A DNA stretch of 45,493 bases, taken from contig NZ_WKKH01000036.1 of the NCBI RefSeq assembly GCF_009674725.1, positions 1 through 45,493 on the forward strand, read 5' to 3'. The stretch is from Pedobacter petrophilus. GTDB lineage: Bacteria > Bacteroidota > Bacteroidia > Sphingobacteriales > Sphingobacteriaceae. Positions 32,245-41,321 of the stretch are shown one piece after another (the first letter of the stretch is position 1; each line of letters opens with the position of its first letter). The notes beneath the pieces are model-generated. The model had not been told where the DNA came from, searched no databases, and saw only the letters and a program-made list of their open reading frames with translations. The translations under genes and the position numbers were made by a program.

Positions 32245-33256
32245 TTTCGAATATAAACAAGCTGGCAATACTAAAAATGCGATCGAGTTAATTAACAATA
32301 CTCCTGATGCTGCATTCGTAGCCGGAGGAACTAACCTCATCGACCTTTGGAAATACGACCTCACCCATCCTTCCGGTCTAATCGATATTAATCACCTGAA
32401 TGAAAACGCAGAGATTACAACGCTGAAAGACAAGAAAGTTCGCTTAGGTGCAGCTGCAAGGAATGCAGACACGGCCTATCATCCAATAATAGAAGGAAGA
32501 TATCCATTACTGTCAAAAGCTATTCTGGCAGGAGCTTCTGCACAGATCAGAAACATGGCCAGCAATGGCGGCAACCTGTTGCAGCGCACCCGTTGTTATT
32601 ATTTTTATGATGCAGATGTGCCTTGCAACAAGCGGGAACCTGGCTCTGGCTGCCCCGCCAAAGAAGGATACAATAGGATTCACGCCATTTTAGGAACCAG
32701 TGAAGAATGTATTGCCGTTTTCCCATCGGATATGTGCATTGCGCTAGCTGCTTTAGAAGCCGTGGTTAATGTAAGCGGACCAAACGGCGACCGCAGTATT
32801 CCTTTTGAGGATTTTCACCGCCTGCCAGGCGATCGCCCGGATATAGATAATACGCTGGGAAAAGGAGAAATTATCACTTCTATTGATTTACCGGAAGAAG
32901 GTTTTTCTGAACACTATTCTTACCTAAAACTCCGCGACCGCCATTCTTATGCCTTTGCCTTAGTATCGGTTGCTACCGCCTTTAAACTGAATGGAAATGT
33001 TATCGAATCTGCAAGAATTGCGCTTGGCGGTGTTTCACATAAACCATGGCGCAGTATTGAAGCAGAAGCGTTTCTGAAAGATAAAGAGGCAACGGCAGAA
33101 AATTTCGCAGCAGCAGCCGATCTGATTTTAAGAGGCGCAAAGGGGTTTGGATCAAATGATTTCAAAATTCAACTCGCAAAAAAAGCAATTATTAGAAATG
33201 GCTTAATGGCGCTAAATCCAGAAAGTCAGTTACCAGGAGCACTTCCATCTGCATAA
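32237..33256 (+). CDS. paoB: Molybdenum hydroxylase, FAD subunit with extra [4Fe-4S] site (PaoB-like)
   Basis: The 339-residue protein is the FAD-binding subunit. AAFVAGGTNLIDLWK and ASAQIRNMASNGGNLLQ are the flavin-binding blocks of the molybdopterin-dehydrogenase FAD domain. An insertion follows with four cysteines at 120, 130, 139 and 158 (RTRCYYFYD, PCNKREPGSGC, TSEEC), which in PaoB-type enzymes bind an additional [4Fe-4S] cluster. This feature places the enzyme with PaoABC-type aldehyde oxidoreductases instead of classical xanthine dehydrogenases. The gene overlaps paoA by 8 bp and is followed by the large subunit 14 bp later. The electron acceptor is unknown. Confidence 0.93.
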   Translation: MNNFEYKQAGNTKNAIELINNTPDAAFVAGGTNLIDLWKYDLTHPSGLIDINHLNENAEITTLKDKKVRLGAAARNADTAYHPIIEGRYPLLSKAILAGASAQIRNMASNGGNLLQRTRCYYFYDADVPCNKREPGSGCPAKEGYNRIHAILGTSEECIAVFPSDMCIALAALEAVVNVSGPNGDRSIPFEDFHRLPGDRPDIDNTLGKGEIITSIDLPEEGFSEHYSYLKLRDRHSYAFALVSVATAFKLNGNVIESARIALGGVSHKPWRSIEAEAFLKDKEATAENFAAAADLILRGAKGFGSNDFKIQLAKKAIIRNGLMALNPESQLPGALPSA

Positions 33257-33270
33257 TTACTACGAAACAC

Positions 33271-35514
33271 ATGAAAATGGACAAAAATATAAATGTAGGC
33301 CAACCCATTAGCCGTTTGGAAGGAAAACAAAAGGTAACAGGTACTGCAAAATATGCCGCTGAATACGAGGTTAATAATTTACTTTATGCCTATGTTGTAA
33401 ACAGCACAATCACCAAAGGAAAAATTCTGAGTATCGATACCAGCAAAGCGCTTGCTTTACCAGGCGTAATTGAGGTACTTTCTCATGAAAACAGAACAAA
33501 ACTGGCGTGGTTCGATGTGCAATATGCCGATATGGACGCGCCTCCGGGAACTGTTTTCAAACCTTTTTACGATGAAAACATTCTTTATAATGGTCAGCCA
33601 ATTGCGCTGGTAGTTGCCGAAAGCTTTGAAATGGCCCGGTTTGCGGCTACGCAGGTTACCTTTCAATATAAAGAAGAGCCTTTTAAAACCTGTCTGAAAG
33701 ATAACCTTGGTTTAGCAAGAACAGCAAAAAAAGGTTTTGCTACCGCATTAAAACCACCTCCGCCCCCACCCACCGGCAATTTTGAAAAGGCATATGAAAG
33801 TGCGGCAGCTAAAGTAGAAACTACTTATAGCCACGGCACAGAGCACCACAATCCGCTCGAACTTTTTGCCACCACAACCATCTACCAGGGCGATGGGAAA
33901 CTGACGATTTACGATAAAACCCAGGGAACGATTAATAATCAACTTTATGTTGCTAATATCTTCGGACTTAAATATAAAAATGTAAGGGTTTTGGCACCTT
34001 TTGTAGGTGGAGGATTTGGTTCCGGTCTTCGACCGCAGTACCAGTTATTTCTATGTGTAATGGCGGCACTTCACCTCAAACGGAATGTTAAACTAGTTTT
34101 GGAAAGGAAGCAGATGTTTTCTTTTGCCCACCGTCCGCCAACAATTCAAAACCTGCGCTTTTCAGCAGATATTAATGGTAAACTAACGGGGTTAAATCAC
34201 TCCTCGAAAAGTGAAACATCTTCTTTTGAAGACTATTTCGAGCCGATTGCATCATGGAGCCACAGGCTTTACCCTGCTCCCAACACCTTGTTTGAACAGG
34301 AATTGGTTCCGCTGGATGTACACACACCGTTAGATATGCGGGCGCCCGGCGGCAGTACAGCCCTGCATGCGATTGAGTGTACCATGGATGAGCTGGCTTA
34401 TCAATTGAAGATCGATCCGCTTGAACTGAGATTAATCAACTATTCTGAAATGGATCCGTCAGCTAAAAAACCCTATACCAGCAAAGCCTTAAGGGCTTGT
34501 TACCTGGAAGCAGCAGAAAAGTTTGGCTGGGATAAGCGAAAGCCAGAACCAAGAAGTATGGAGCGCGGCAACAAACTGGTCGGTTATGGAATGGCAACCG
34601 GAATTTGGGATTCCCTTCAATTTCCCTCACGTGTGGAAGCCATGATTAATGCCGATGGAAAAATGGTGCTGAATAATGCCGTGACAGATATTGGCACAGG
34701 AACCTTAACCGTTATGACACAAATTGCAGCTGATCAGCTTGGACTAAACATGGAGGATGTCGATTTTCAATATGGCGACAGCAAAAAGCCTTTCTCCATG
34801 TTTCAGGGCGGTTCGGCAATGACTTCTTCAACAGGTGTTGCCATTGTAGTAGCCGCAAAAGAACTGCGCAAAAAGTTATTAAAAAAAGCCAAAGAAATGA
34901 CTGATTCACCGTTTAAGAAAGCGGAAGATGATCAGGTCACTTTTCAAAATGGAACCATCTTTCTCAATAGCGATCCAAATACTTTGGTTACGTTTAAAGA
35001 ACTGATTGCTTTTAATAAAGGGAAAACAATTAAGACCACCAACATGGGAAAACCACATATGCTGAAACTGAAAAACTACAGCCTGGCTACCCATAGTGCA
35101 TCTTTTGTTGAGGTAGAGGTTGATAAAGATCTTGGTGTAGTTACGGTAACCAGGGCGGTAACGGCGGTGGCTGCTGGAAAAATTATCAATCCGAAAACTG
35201 CCAAAAGCCAGGTTTACGGCTCAATGGTTTGGGGAATCAGCAAGGCGCTACACGAGGAAACGATTATGGATCCAAACCTTGGAAAGTATATGAACAGCAA
35301 TTTGGGTGAGTATCATCTGCCTGTTCATGCCGATATTAAACAACTTGAAGTTATTTTTGCCGATGAACCTGACGAGTTAATTAATGAACTTGGCGTAAAA
35401 GGTGTGGGCGAAATTGGTCTTGTAGGCATGCCGGCAGCAATTTCGAATGCCATATTTCACGCTACAGGCAAGCGCATTTACAAGTTGCCGATTCATTTTA
35501 ACGAGTTAATCTAA
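33271..35514 (+). CDS. paoC: Molybdenum hydroxylase, molybdopterin-binding catalytic subunit (PaoC-like)
   Basis: The 747-residue subunit binds the molybdenum cofactor and performs substrate hydroxylation. Characteristic blocks are RLEGKQKVTGTAKYAAEY at the start, FVGGGFGSGLRPQYQLF in the cofactor-binding part, DMRAPGGSTALHAIE, MFQGGSAMTSSTGVA, and the C-terminal GVKGVGEIGLVGMPAAISNAI with the catalytic base Glu714. Length fits PaoC (about 730-750). By homology it likely oxidises aldehydes, perhaps aromatic ones, but xanthine-like substrates cannot be excluded. The cofactor is probably the cytosine dinucleotide form, since a MocA-like enzyme is encoded downstream. A polyproline run (PPPPPPTGNF) lies near residue 168. 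Confidence 0.95.
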   Translation: MKMDKNINVGQPISRLEGKQKVTGTAKYAAEYEVNNLLYAYVVNSTITKGKILSIDTSKALALPGVIEVLSHENRTKLAWFDVQYADMDAPPGTVFKPFYDENILYNGQPIALVVAESFEMARFAATQVTFQYKEEPFKTCLKDNLGLARTAKKGFATALKPPPPPPTGNFEKAYESAAAKVETTYSHGTEHHNPLELFATTTIYQGDGKLTIYDKTQGTINNQLYVANIFGLKYKNVRVLAPFVGGGFGSGLRPQYQLFLCVMAALHLKRNVKLVLERKQMFSFAHRPPTIQNLRFSADINGKLTGLNHSSKSETSSFEDYFEPIASWSHRLYPAPNTLFEQELVPLDVHTPLDMRAPGGSTALHAIECTMDELAYQLKIDPLELRLINYSEMDPSAKKPYTSKALRACYLEAAEKFGWDKRKPEPRSMERGNKLVGYGMATGIWDSLQFPSRVEAMINADGKMVLNNAVTDIGTGTLTVMTQIAADQLGLNMEDVDFQYGDSKKPFSMFQGGSAMTSSTGVAIVVAAKELRKKLLKKAKEMTDSPFKKAEDDQVTFQNGTIFLNSDPNTLVTFKELIAFNKGKTIKTTNMGKPHMLKLKNYSLATHSASFVEVEVDKDLGVVTVTRAVTAVAAGKIINPKTAKSQVYGSMVWGISKALHEETIMDPNLGKYMNSNLGEYHLPVHADIKQLEVIFADEPDELINELGVKGVGEIGLVGMPAAISNAIFHATGKRIYKLPIHFNELI

Positions 35515-35538
35515 GTTGCTAACGTGCCATTAAAAACA

Positions 35539-36237
35539 ATGATTATCAGAAAACTATGGGCCATAGCAATCCTATGCACAATTGCCTTTAATACAGCCGC
35601 TCAGACCGAAAATTCCGGATGGCTGTTTATCTCTCACACGCAGCAAATTAATAAAAAATTCGATGTCTTAGCAGACTTGCAGTTTCGGTCGTCCGATCAG
35701 TTAAATGATTTGTCGGCATTGCTTTTCCGTACTGCTTTAAATTATAACATCAATAAAAAACATGCGGTTGCGCTGGGTTATACCTTTCTTGGAAAATGGG
35801 AAGCGGATGAAATGCAAATGAAGGTTTTTACGCCGGAGAATCGGATTTACCAGCAATATCTCTTTGATTTCAACACCAAACGTACAGAATGGACTTTGAG
35901 ATTTCGTTTAGAACAACGTTTTATTAACCAGGAAAATCGCACAGATTTCTCTCAGCGTGCGCGTGCGTTCATAGCGGCACAAATTCCAATCGCCGCGAAT
36001 GCCGATTTCAGTAAGGGCCTTTATGCAGGTGTTCAAAATGAACTCTTCCTCACGGTTCAAAATAAAGATAAAGTGAACGGGCATATGTTCGATCAGAACC
36101 GCTCCCTGGCATCAGTAGGTTACCGCTGGAGCAAGAAAATTGATACAGCGTTTGGTTATATGTTTTGGTCGCAAAAGGAAGAAGAGGGTTATGCTAAAAC
36201 GAATGTCTGGCAATTAATGATTACAACGAGTTTTTGA
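35539..36237 (+). CDS. DUF2490 outer-membrane beta-barrel protein
   Basis: The protein has a signal peptide (MIIRKLWAIAILCTIAFNTAAQ) and a beta-rich body with alternating polar and hydrophobic residues: WLFISHTQQINKKFDVLADLQFR, HAVALGYTFLGKW, WTLRFRLEQRFINQENR, FGYMFWSQKEEEGY. It ends in an aromatic residue (TTSF), the usual barrel C terminus. This matches DUF2490, a Bacteroidota outer-membrane family of unknown function. I start at Met 35539; Met at 35524 is possible. It lies only 24 bp after paoC and before a strong terminator, so it seems co-transcribed with the enzyme; a channel for the enzyme's substrate or product is a guess. Confidence 0.85.
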   Translation: MIIRKLWAIAILCTIAFNTAAQTENSGWLFISHTQQINKKFDVLADLQFRSSDQLNDLSALLFRTALNYNINKKHAVALGYTFLGKWEADEMQMKVFTPENRIYQQYLFDFNTKRTEWTLRFRLEQRFINQENRTDFSQRARAFIAAQIPIAANADFSKGLYAGVQNELFLTVQNKDKVNGHMFDQNRSLASVGYRWSKKIDTAFGYMFWSQKEEEGYAKTNVWQLMITTSF

Positions 36238-36299
36238 CATTAGGGAACTCACCTATTTCAGAACTGCAATAGTTAAAAGAAATTAAAATCTTTATTCCA

Positions 36300-36326
36300 C
36301 GCCTTTTCCCCTCAGGGGAAAAGGCG
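36300..36326. terminator. Strong bidirectional terminator between DUF2490 and modC genes
   Basis: CGCCTTTTCCCCT (36300-36312) and AGGGGAAAAGGCG (36314-36326) are perfect 13-bp arms around a single base. The genes on both sides converge, so it ends both transcripts. The T and A runs inside the stem give it the right composition in both directions. Confidence 0.8.
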
Positions 36327-36346
36327 CTGACAGTTGGGTAGGCCAC

Positions 36347-36964
36347 CTATTCCTCCATATTATATACACCAGATTCTCCTTCCAATTCTCCTTCATTATG
36401 AGTCACCAGTAAAACCGTTATGCCCTGGGCAGCAAACAATGCCATAAGTTGCGCTAGCAAGTTGCTTTTCAGCTTTTTATCCAGCGCAGAAAAAGATTCG
36501 TCCATTAACAGCAAAGCGGGTTTTGTAGATAAAGCGCGTAAAATAGCAAGCCGTTGCTGCTGTCCGCCGGAAAGCTTGCCTGGCAAATGCTGACGAAAAC
36601 TTTCCATTGCGCCGATTGCCAGCAACTGATCAATGTAAGCAATATCTTTCGTTCCGTATTTCAAATGTTCTTCAACCGTCATGTTTGGAAACAGCGCATA
36701 ATCCTGAAACACAAAACCAACATTCCGCTCCTGGATTCGTCTTGAAAATTTTGTTTTGGCATCAAACCAAAGTTCACCGTTAAACTTAATTACGCCCTGA
36801 TTGGGCGTCACCAATCCTGCTAAAATTTTCAATAAGGTGGTTTTCCCCACACCAGACGGACCAGTAATCCGGGTAATTTTTCCGGTTTCGAATTGGGTAT
36901 TGATGTTTAAATCCTCCCAGCCTTTATACGTTTTAATACGCTTGGTGATGTTTATTTCAATCAT
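36347..36964 (-). CDS. modC: Molybdate ABC transporter, ATP-binding protein
   Basis: The 205-residue ATPase has Walker A GPSGVGKTTLL, Q-loop FVFQDYALFPNMTVEEHL, ABC signature LSGGQQQRLAILRAL and Walker B ALLLMDESFSALD, followed by the H-loop VTHNEGE. It lacks the C-terminal MOP/TOBE regulatory domain found in E. coli ModC, so it is a minimal form. The start codon overlaps the end of modB by 4 bp. It energises molybdate (or tungstate) import with ModB and ModA. Confidence 0.92.
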   Translation of the reverse strand: MIEINITKRIKTYKGWEDLNINTQFETGKITRITGPSGVGKTTLLKILAGLVTPNQGVIKFNGELWFDAKTKFSRRIQERNVGFVFQDYALFPNMTVEEHLKYGTKDIAYIDQLLAIGAMESFRQHLPGKLSGGQQQRLAILRALSTKPALLLMDESFSALDKKLKSNLLAQLMALFAAQGITVLLVTHNEGELEGESGVYNMEE

Positions 36965-37632
36965 TCAAAGGGATTTTTAACGGCTTTCTTATTAAAGATG
37001 AAAACAGCAAGTACAATGACGAAAGTAATTGCGAACAGCATCAACGCATAGTGATTAGCGCTCGTATAATCCATAGTTTCTACGGAATCGTAAATGGCAA
37101 TCGAGGCTACTTTTGTTACACCGGGAATATTTCCGCCAATCATCAATACTACTCCAAATTCGCCAAGTGTATGTGCAAAGGTTAAAACCGCGGCAGTGTA
37201 TATGGATGCCTTAATATTGGGCAGCAAAATATGAATCAAGGTTTGCCAGCGGGTTTTGCCCATGGTGTATGAAGCCTGTGCAAGGTTTCCGGGCAGATGA
37301 CCAAAGGCCGATTTTACCGGACTGATCATAAATGGCAGACTGTAAATAATTGAGGCCAATACTAATCCCTCGAAAGAAAAAACCAACTGAAGATTAAGGT
37401 GATCGTGGAGCCACTTCCCAAAGCCATTGTTCGGACTAAAAGCCAGGAGCAGGTAAAAACCCAACACGGAGGGTGGCAACACCAACGGCATGGTGATCAG
37501 TGCCTCAACCAGTATTTTTGGCATGGTGCTCTTTCCCGAAAGCCAGTAAGCAACGGGAATTCCGAGTACTAAAAGTATGGCTGTGGTAATCAGGGCGAGC
37601 TTAAGGCTTAGAAAAATCGGTTCAAAATCCAT
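36961..37632 (-). CDS. modB: Molybdate ABC transporter, permease
   Basis: The 223-residue inner-membrane protein has five to six transmembrane segments and the permease coupling motif region HTLGEFGVVLMIGGNIPGVTKV, the typical ModB form (L-G-E-F-G-x-x-x-M-x-x-G-N-I-P-G). MPLVLPPSVLGFYLL is another conserved ModB block. It forms the translocation pore with ModC and receives molybdate from ModA. modA ends 1 bp before its start and modC overlaps its end by 4 bp. Confidence 0.95.
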   Translation of the reverse strand: MDFEPIFLSLKLALITTAILLVLGIPVAYWLSGKSTMPKILVEALITMPLVLPPSVLGFYLLLAFSPNNGFGKWLHDHLNLQLVFSFEGLVLASIIYSLPFMISPVKSAFGHLPGNLAQASYTMGKTRWQTLIHILLPNIKASIYTAAVLTFAHTLGEFGVVLMIGGNIPGVTKVASIAIYDSVETMDYTSANHYALMLFAITFVIVLAVFIFNKKAVKNPFE

Positions 37633-37633
37633 C

Positions 37634-38413
37634 TTAACTTTTCTTCACTACAGGTAAATGATAGCCAGTTTTACGGATAATATTTTGTGCTGATGCCGAT
37701 GAAAGATATTCGTAAAACTTTGTCGCTTCCTTTAGCAATCCTTTCTTTGCATAGGTTAACAAAATTGCACCCTGCTCAATCACCTGATAACTTTCAGGGT
37801 CTATCCTCGCCCATTTAAGTTTAGAATGATCTATATTTTCGTATAAAAAAGATTCTGTAGTAAAGCCTAAACCAACAGCACCAGTTTGAAGGTAAGTATT
37901 TACCTGCGAAATGCTCTCCCCATAAACCAGTTTTGAGGCTACCTTATCCTTTAAATTGTAAAAGGCTAAAGCTTCTTCGGCGGCTTTGCCATAAGGTGCT
38001 GTTTTCGGATTGGCAATTGCAAGCCTGCCCGCTTTTGCATCAAGCAATGCATTTTGCCAGTTTTTCAGATTTACTTTTGCATTTCCACAAATGATAAGGC
38101 TGCCTAAAGCATAAATTTTTGGCTTTTGTAAGCCAAAGCCCTTTGCAAATAATTGATCAGGAAACGCCATATCTGCAGACAAAAATACGTCATAAGGTGC
38201 GCCATTCATAATTTGTGTAGTGAGCTTTCCGGAGGCACCAACGATAGTTTCCATCTTGATTCCGGTCTTTTTAAAGAAGTCAGCCTGGAGTTTTTTGATT
38301 AAGCTCTGTGCATTTGCCGCCACGGCCACGCGCAGTACCTGCGCCGAAAGTGGTGTGTAAGCAACCAGGCAGCACAGCAAAATCAAGATCTTAATACCAA
38401 AAGGCTTTCTCAT
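37634..38413 (-). CDS. modA: Molybdate ABC transporter, periplasmic binding protein
   Basis: The 259-residue protein has a signal peptide (MRKPFGIKILILLCCLVAYT, cleaved around LSAQ) and the ModA body: LRVAVAANAQSLIKKLQADF, IVGASGKLTTQIMNGAPYDVFLSAD and later VGLGFTTESFL. SGKLTTQI and PYDVFLSAD hold the oxyanion-binding serines. No lipobox cysteine follows the signal, so it should be a soluble periplasmic protein. It is the first gene of modABC, divergent from xdhC. Confidence 0.95.
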   Translation of the reverse strand: MRKPFGIKILILLCCLVAYTPLSAQVLRVAVAANAQSLIKKLQADFFKKTGIKMETIVGASGKLTTQIMNGAPYDVFLSADMAFPDQLFAKGFGLQKPKIYALGSLIICGNAKVNLKNWQNALLDAKAGRLAIANPKTAPYGKAAEEALAFYNLKDKVASKLVYGESISQVNTYLQTGAVGLGFTTESFLYENIDHSKLKWARIDPESYQVIEQGAILLTYAKKGLLKEATKFYEYLSSASAQNIIRKTGYHLPVVKKS

Positions 38414-38448
38414 AAAGGAAAACTTACTATAACAATTTAACAGAGGGC

Positions 38449-38464
38449 TAATTTAGCTAAATTA
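38449..38464. promoter_or_regulatory. Perfect 16-bp palindrome upstream of modA
   Basis: TAATTTAGCTAAATTA is a perfect palindrome centred 43 bp upstream of the modA start codon, in the divergent modA-xdhC intergenic region. The position suits an operator for a dimeric regulator of molybdate uptake or of both divergent operons. The sequence does not resemble the E. coli ModE site closely. AT-rich palindromes can occur by chance. Confidence 0.4.
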
Positions 38465-38559
38465 ACAAGGAAAAGCCATTCGGGTTTGGGTGATTTTCCA
38501 ATTTGCACCTTAAAAACAACCAGAAAAAACTGACCCTTAAAAAAATCAAAACAATCCAC

Positions 38560-38583
38560 GCTGATATTGTTAATAGTTATAGC
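38560..38583. promoter_or_regulatory. Imperfect ModE-box-like dyad upstream of xdhC
   Basis: GCTGATA (38560-38566) and TATAGC (38578-38583) are inverted half sites 11 bp apart, about 60 bp upstream of xdhC. ModE operators in enterobacteria have GCTATATA-like halves, so this is a weak resemblance only. No modE gene is in the window. Confidence 0.2.
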
Positions 38584-38641
38584 AATGCCGCAACTATTTT
38601 CAACATATAGTGGTTAACTTGCATTACCCGAAAATTATCCC

Positions 38642-39757
38642 ATGAAAGAGATTGCAGATATTATAAAAGCATACGAAAAGGCCAGGAAAGAAGGAAAAAA
38701 AACTGCTTTGGCCACCGTAGTTAAAGTGGAGGGTTCTTCTTATCGCAGGCCGGGCGCAAGAATGCTCATCACTGAAGATGGCATTTTAACGGGTGCCATT
38801 AGTGGCGGTTGCCTGGAAGGTGATGCCCTCAGAAAAGCACTCAGTGCCATCCATCAGCAAGAAAACAAATTGGTTACTTATGATTCTATGGATGAAGACG
38901 ATGCAAAATTTGGCGTTCAGCTCGGTTGCAACGGGATCGTTTATATTTTGTTTGAACCAATCTTCGATGATTCAGCAGCCAATCCGATTGCCATTTTATC
39001 AGCATTGCAGGGTAAACGCGAAAACGCGGCACTGGCTGTACTGTTTTCTTTAGCGGGAAAAAATCAAATCGGCACGAATGCTTTATTAAGAATGAATGAT
39101 CAATATACCAGCGGGGAAAATAACCTTTTACCACTTTTCAGTAACGACCTTCAAAAGGTTCTGGAAACAAAAAAATCAGCTTTTTTAGATTATTCAATAA
39201 ACGAAGAGCCTGTAAACGCGTTTCTGGAATTTATCAGTCCGCCGGTTTCCCTTATTATTGCTGGTGCCGGCAATGATGCACAACCGCTTGCAAACTTTGC
39301 TGATTTGCTGGGCTGGAATGTTATCATCGCCGATGGCAGACAAACACATGCAAATAGCCAGCGGTTTCCGAATGCTAACCAGATTTTAGTAACCAAGCCC
39401 GAACAATTGCTTCCGCAGTTGGAAATTGATGAAAATACAGCTTTCGTTTTGATGACACATAATTACAATTATGATCTTGCGCTCCTTGACCTATTGTTGC
39501 CTACAAACGCACCTTACATTGGTACATTAGGCCCGAAAAAGAAGCTGATTAGAATGTTGGATGAGCTGAACCTCAATACAGAAGGGAATCAGTCGCGGGT
39601 GCATGGACCAATCGGATTAGACATTGGCGCCGAAACGGCAGAAGAAATTGCTATTTCCATTGTTACAGAAATTAAAGCTGTTTTATCAGGTGCATCTGCA
39701 GGTCAGTTGAAAAAGAAAGATGCGCCTATTCACGTTCATGAAAGCGAGATTAATTAA
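38642..39757 (+). CDS. xdhC: XdhC/CoxI-family cofactor sulfuration and chaperone protein
   Basis: The 371-residue protein belongs to the XdhC/CoxI family, which binds molybdenum cofactor, protects it during sulfuration and inserts it into xanthine-oxidase-type enzymes. The N-terminal XdhC_CoxI block is ALATVVKVEGSSYRRPGARMLITEDGILTGAISGGCLEG, and the C-terminal Rossmann-like domain contains PVSLIIAGAGNDAQPLA and MTHNYNYDLALLDLLL followed by YIGTLGPKKK. It is the first gene of the Moco operon and its stop overlaps the next start by 1 bp. The client is most likely the PaoC-like enzyme encoded 3-5 kb away. Confidence 0.92.
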   Translation: MKEIADIIKAYEKARKEGKKTALATVVKVEGSSYRRPGARMLITEDGILTGAISGGCLEGDALRKALSAIHQQENKLVTYDSMDEDDAKFGVQLGCNGIVYILFEPIFDDSAANPIAILSALQGKRENAALAVLFSLAGKNQIGTNALLRMNDQYTSGENNLLPLFSNDLQKVLETKKSAFLDYSINEEPVNAFLEFISPPVSLIIAGAGNDAQPLANFADLLGWNVIIADGRQTHANSQRFPNANQILVTKPEQLLPQLEIDENTAFVLMTHNYNYDLALLDLLLPTNAPYIGTLGPKKKLIRMLDELNLNTEGNQSRVHGPIGLDIGAETAEEIAISIVTEIKAVLSGASAGQLKKKDAPIHVHESEIN

Positions 39758-40341
39758 TGAATACCGGAATCATTATCCTGGCTGCCGGAAATTCCAGCCG
39801 GCTGGGCAGGCCAAAACAGCTGCTGAAATTTAAGGATAAAACGCTGATCGAGTTGACCATTGATGCTGCCTTAAAAACTCCATTTAAACCGATCGTGGTG
39901 GTGCTGGGCGCTTTTGCAGATCGGATTCAGGAAAAGCTATCGGCTGAGATTCAATTTATAATCAACGAGCGTTGGCAGGAAGGAATGGCATCCGGTATTG
40001 CGGCAGGCCTTGCAGAAATATTAAAGCATTCGCCCGAACTGGAAAACATTATGATTGCGGTTTCCGATCAACCATTTATCAATGCGAAGGTACTACTGGA
40101 ACTGCAGGAAAAACAATTCAGCACAAAAAAAGGTATTATTGCAAGCCGTTATGCCCAAACAACTGGTACCCCGGCGTTGTTCAATAAAAAGTACTTTCCT
40201 CAGCTTTTATCCCTTACCGGAAATAACGGCGCAAAATCTATGTTAAAATTACATGATAATGATGTGGAAACAGTTGCATTTGCGTTGGGTAATATTGATA
40301 TTGATACCGAAAACGATTACCACAATTTAATACACAATTAA
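39757..40341 (+). CDS. mocA: MocA-like molybdenum cofactor cytidylyltransferase
   Basis: The 194-residue nucleotidyltransferase has LAAGNSSRLGRPKQLLKFKDKTLIE at the N terminus, the MobA/MocA/GlmU fold signature, then INERWQEGMASGIAAGL, VSDQPFINAKVL and TTGTPALFNKKYF. MocA adds CMP to molybdopterin to form the cytosine dinucleotide cofactor used by PaoABC-type enzymes. The neighbouring xdhC and the client enzyme favour CMP over GMP as the added nucleotide, but this cannot be proved from sequence. It overlaps xdhC and moaA by one base at each end (TAATG junctions), so the three are translationally coupled. Confidence 0.88.
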   Translation: MNTGIIILAAGNSSRLGRPKQLLKFKDKTLIELTIDAALKTPFKPIVVVLGAFADRIQEKLSAEIQFIINERWQEGMASGIAAGLAEILKHSPELENIMIAVSDQPFINAKVLLELQEKQFSTKKGIIASRYAQTTGTPALFNKKYFPQLLSLTGNNGAKSMLKLHDNDVETVAFALGNIDIDTENDYHNLIHN

Positions 40342-41321
40342 TGATAGCAGATTCATTTGGAAGAATTCATGATTATTTAAGGATATCCTTAACCGATAAC
40401 TGCAACTTCCGCTGCTTTTATTGCATGCCGGAGGAGGAATATGACTTTACCCCTGCCTCCAGGTTAATGCAAACTGAAGAAATTATTAAGCTTGCCAAAG
40501 TTTTTGTAGACCAGGGCGTGAAAAAAATCAGGCTCACCGGTGGCGAACCTTTGGTACGTAAAGACGCTGCTGCAATTATTTCTGCATTAGGAAAATTACC
40601 TGTGGAACTGGTGATTACCACCAATGGAACCAGGATTGCAGAAATGCTTCCTACCTTAAAAGAGGCCGGAATAAAAACCATTAATATTAGCCTGGATACG
40701 CTACAACCAGAAAAATTTATGCTCATTACCCGCCGGGATGTTTTCCATCAGGTACGCAGCAATATCGAATTATTGCTTCAGGAAAAAATTACTGTTAAAA
40801 TTAACATGGTGGTAATGAAAGGCCTGAATGATAACGAGATCAAAGACTTTATCAACTGGACCAAGCACAACCCTATTCAGATCAGATTTATAGAGTTTAT
40901 GCCTTTTAGCGGCAATAAATGGACGAGCAATAAAATGTTTTCACTTCAGGAAATTCTGACTAAGGTTGAAAAAGATTTCACGGTTTTACCAGTGGAAGGT
41001 GCACCGCACGATACTGCGAAACATTTTATGATTCCAGGGCATGAAGGCTCTTTCGCTATTATCAGCACCATGACAGCACCTTTCTGCAGCACTTGCAACA
41101 GGATGCGTTTAACGGCCGATGGAAAACTTAAAAATTGCTTATTCTCTAACGGCGAAACCGATTTGCTTACTGCGCTGAGAAATGGTGAAGAGGTGCTACC
41201 GCTCATTAAGGCTAACATTTGGGCTAAGAAAAAGGAACTTGGTGGTCAGTTGATCAGTCATTTTGAAAAGCTTGATGCCGAAGCGATTAACAACAGAAGT
41301 ATGATTACAATTGGAGGATAG
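40341..41321 (+). CDS. moaA: GTP 3',8-cyclase
   Basis: The 326-residue radical SAM enzyme performs the first step of molybdenum cofactor synthesis, turning GTP into 3',8-cyclo-7,8-dihydro-GTP. The N-terminal [4Fe-4S] motif is CNFRCFYC (Cys21, 25, 28), and the C-terminal cluster is bound by Cys249, Cys252 and Cys266 (FCSTCNRMRLTADGKLKNC). The C terminus ends in GG, as needed for activity in the family. Length is normal (about 325-330). It overlaps mocA by one base and is followed directly by moeA. Confidence 0.97.
   Translation: MIADSFGRIHDYLRISLTDNCNFRCFYCMPEEEYDFTPASRLMQTEEIIKLAKVFVDQGVKKIRLTGGEPLVRKDAAAIISALGKLPVELVITTNGTRIAEMLPTLKEAGIKTINISLDTLQPEKFMLITRRDVFHQVRSNIELLLQEKITVKINMVVMKGLNDNEIKDFINWTKHNPIQIRFIEFMPFSGNKWTSNKMFSLQEILTKVEKDFTVLPVEGAPHDTAKHFMIPGHEGSFAIISTMTAPFCSTCNRMRLTADGKLKNCLFSNGETDLLTALRNGEEVLPLIKANIWAKKKELGGQLISHFEKLDAEAINNRSMITIGG

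Noticed and set aside
38414..38641. Possible Moco riboswitch upstream of modA or xdhC
   Set aside because: No structure resembling the known Moco riboswitch could be recognised in the 228-bp spacer, and the class is not typical for Bacteroidota.
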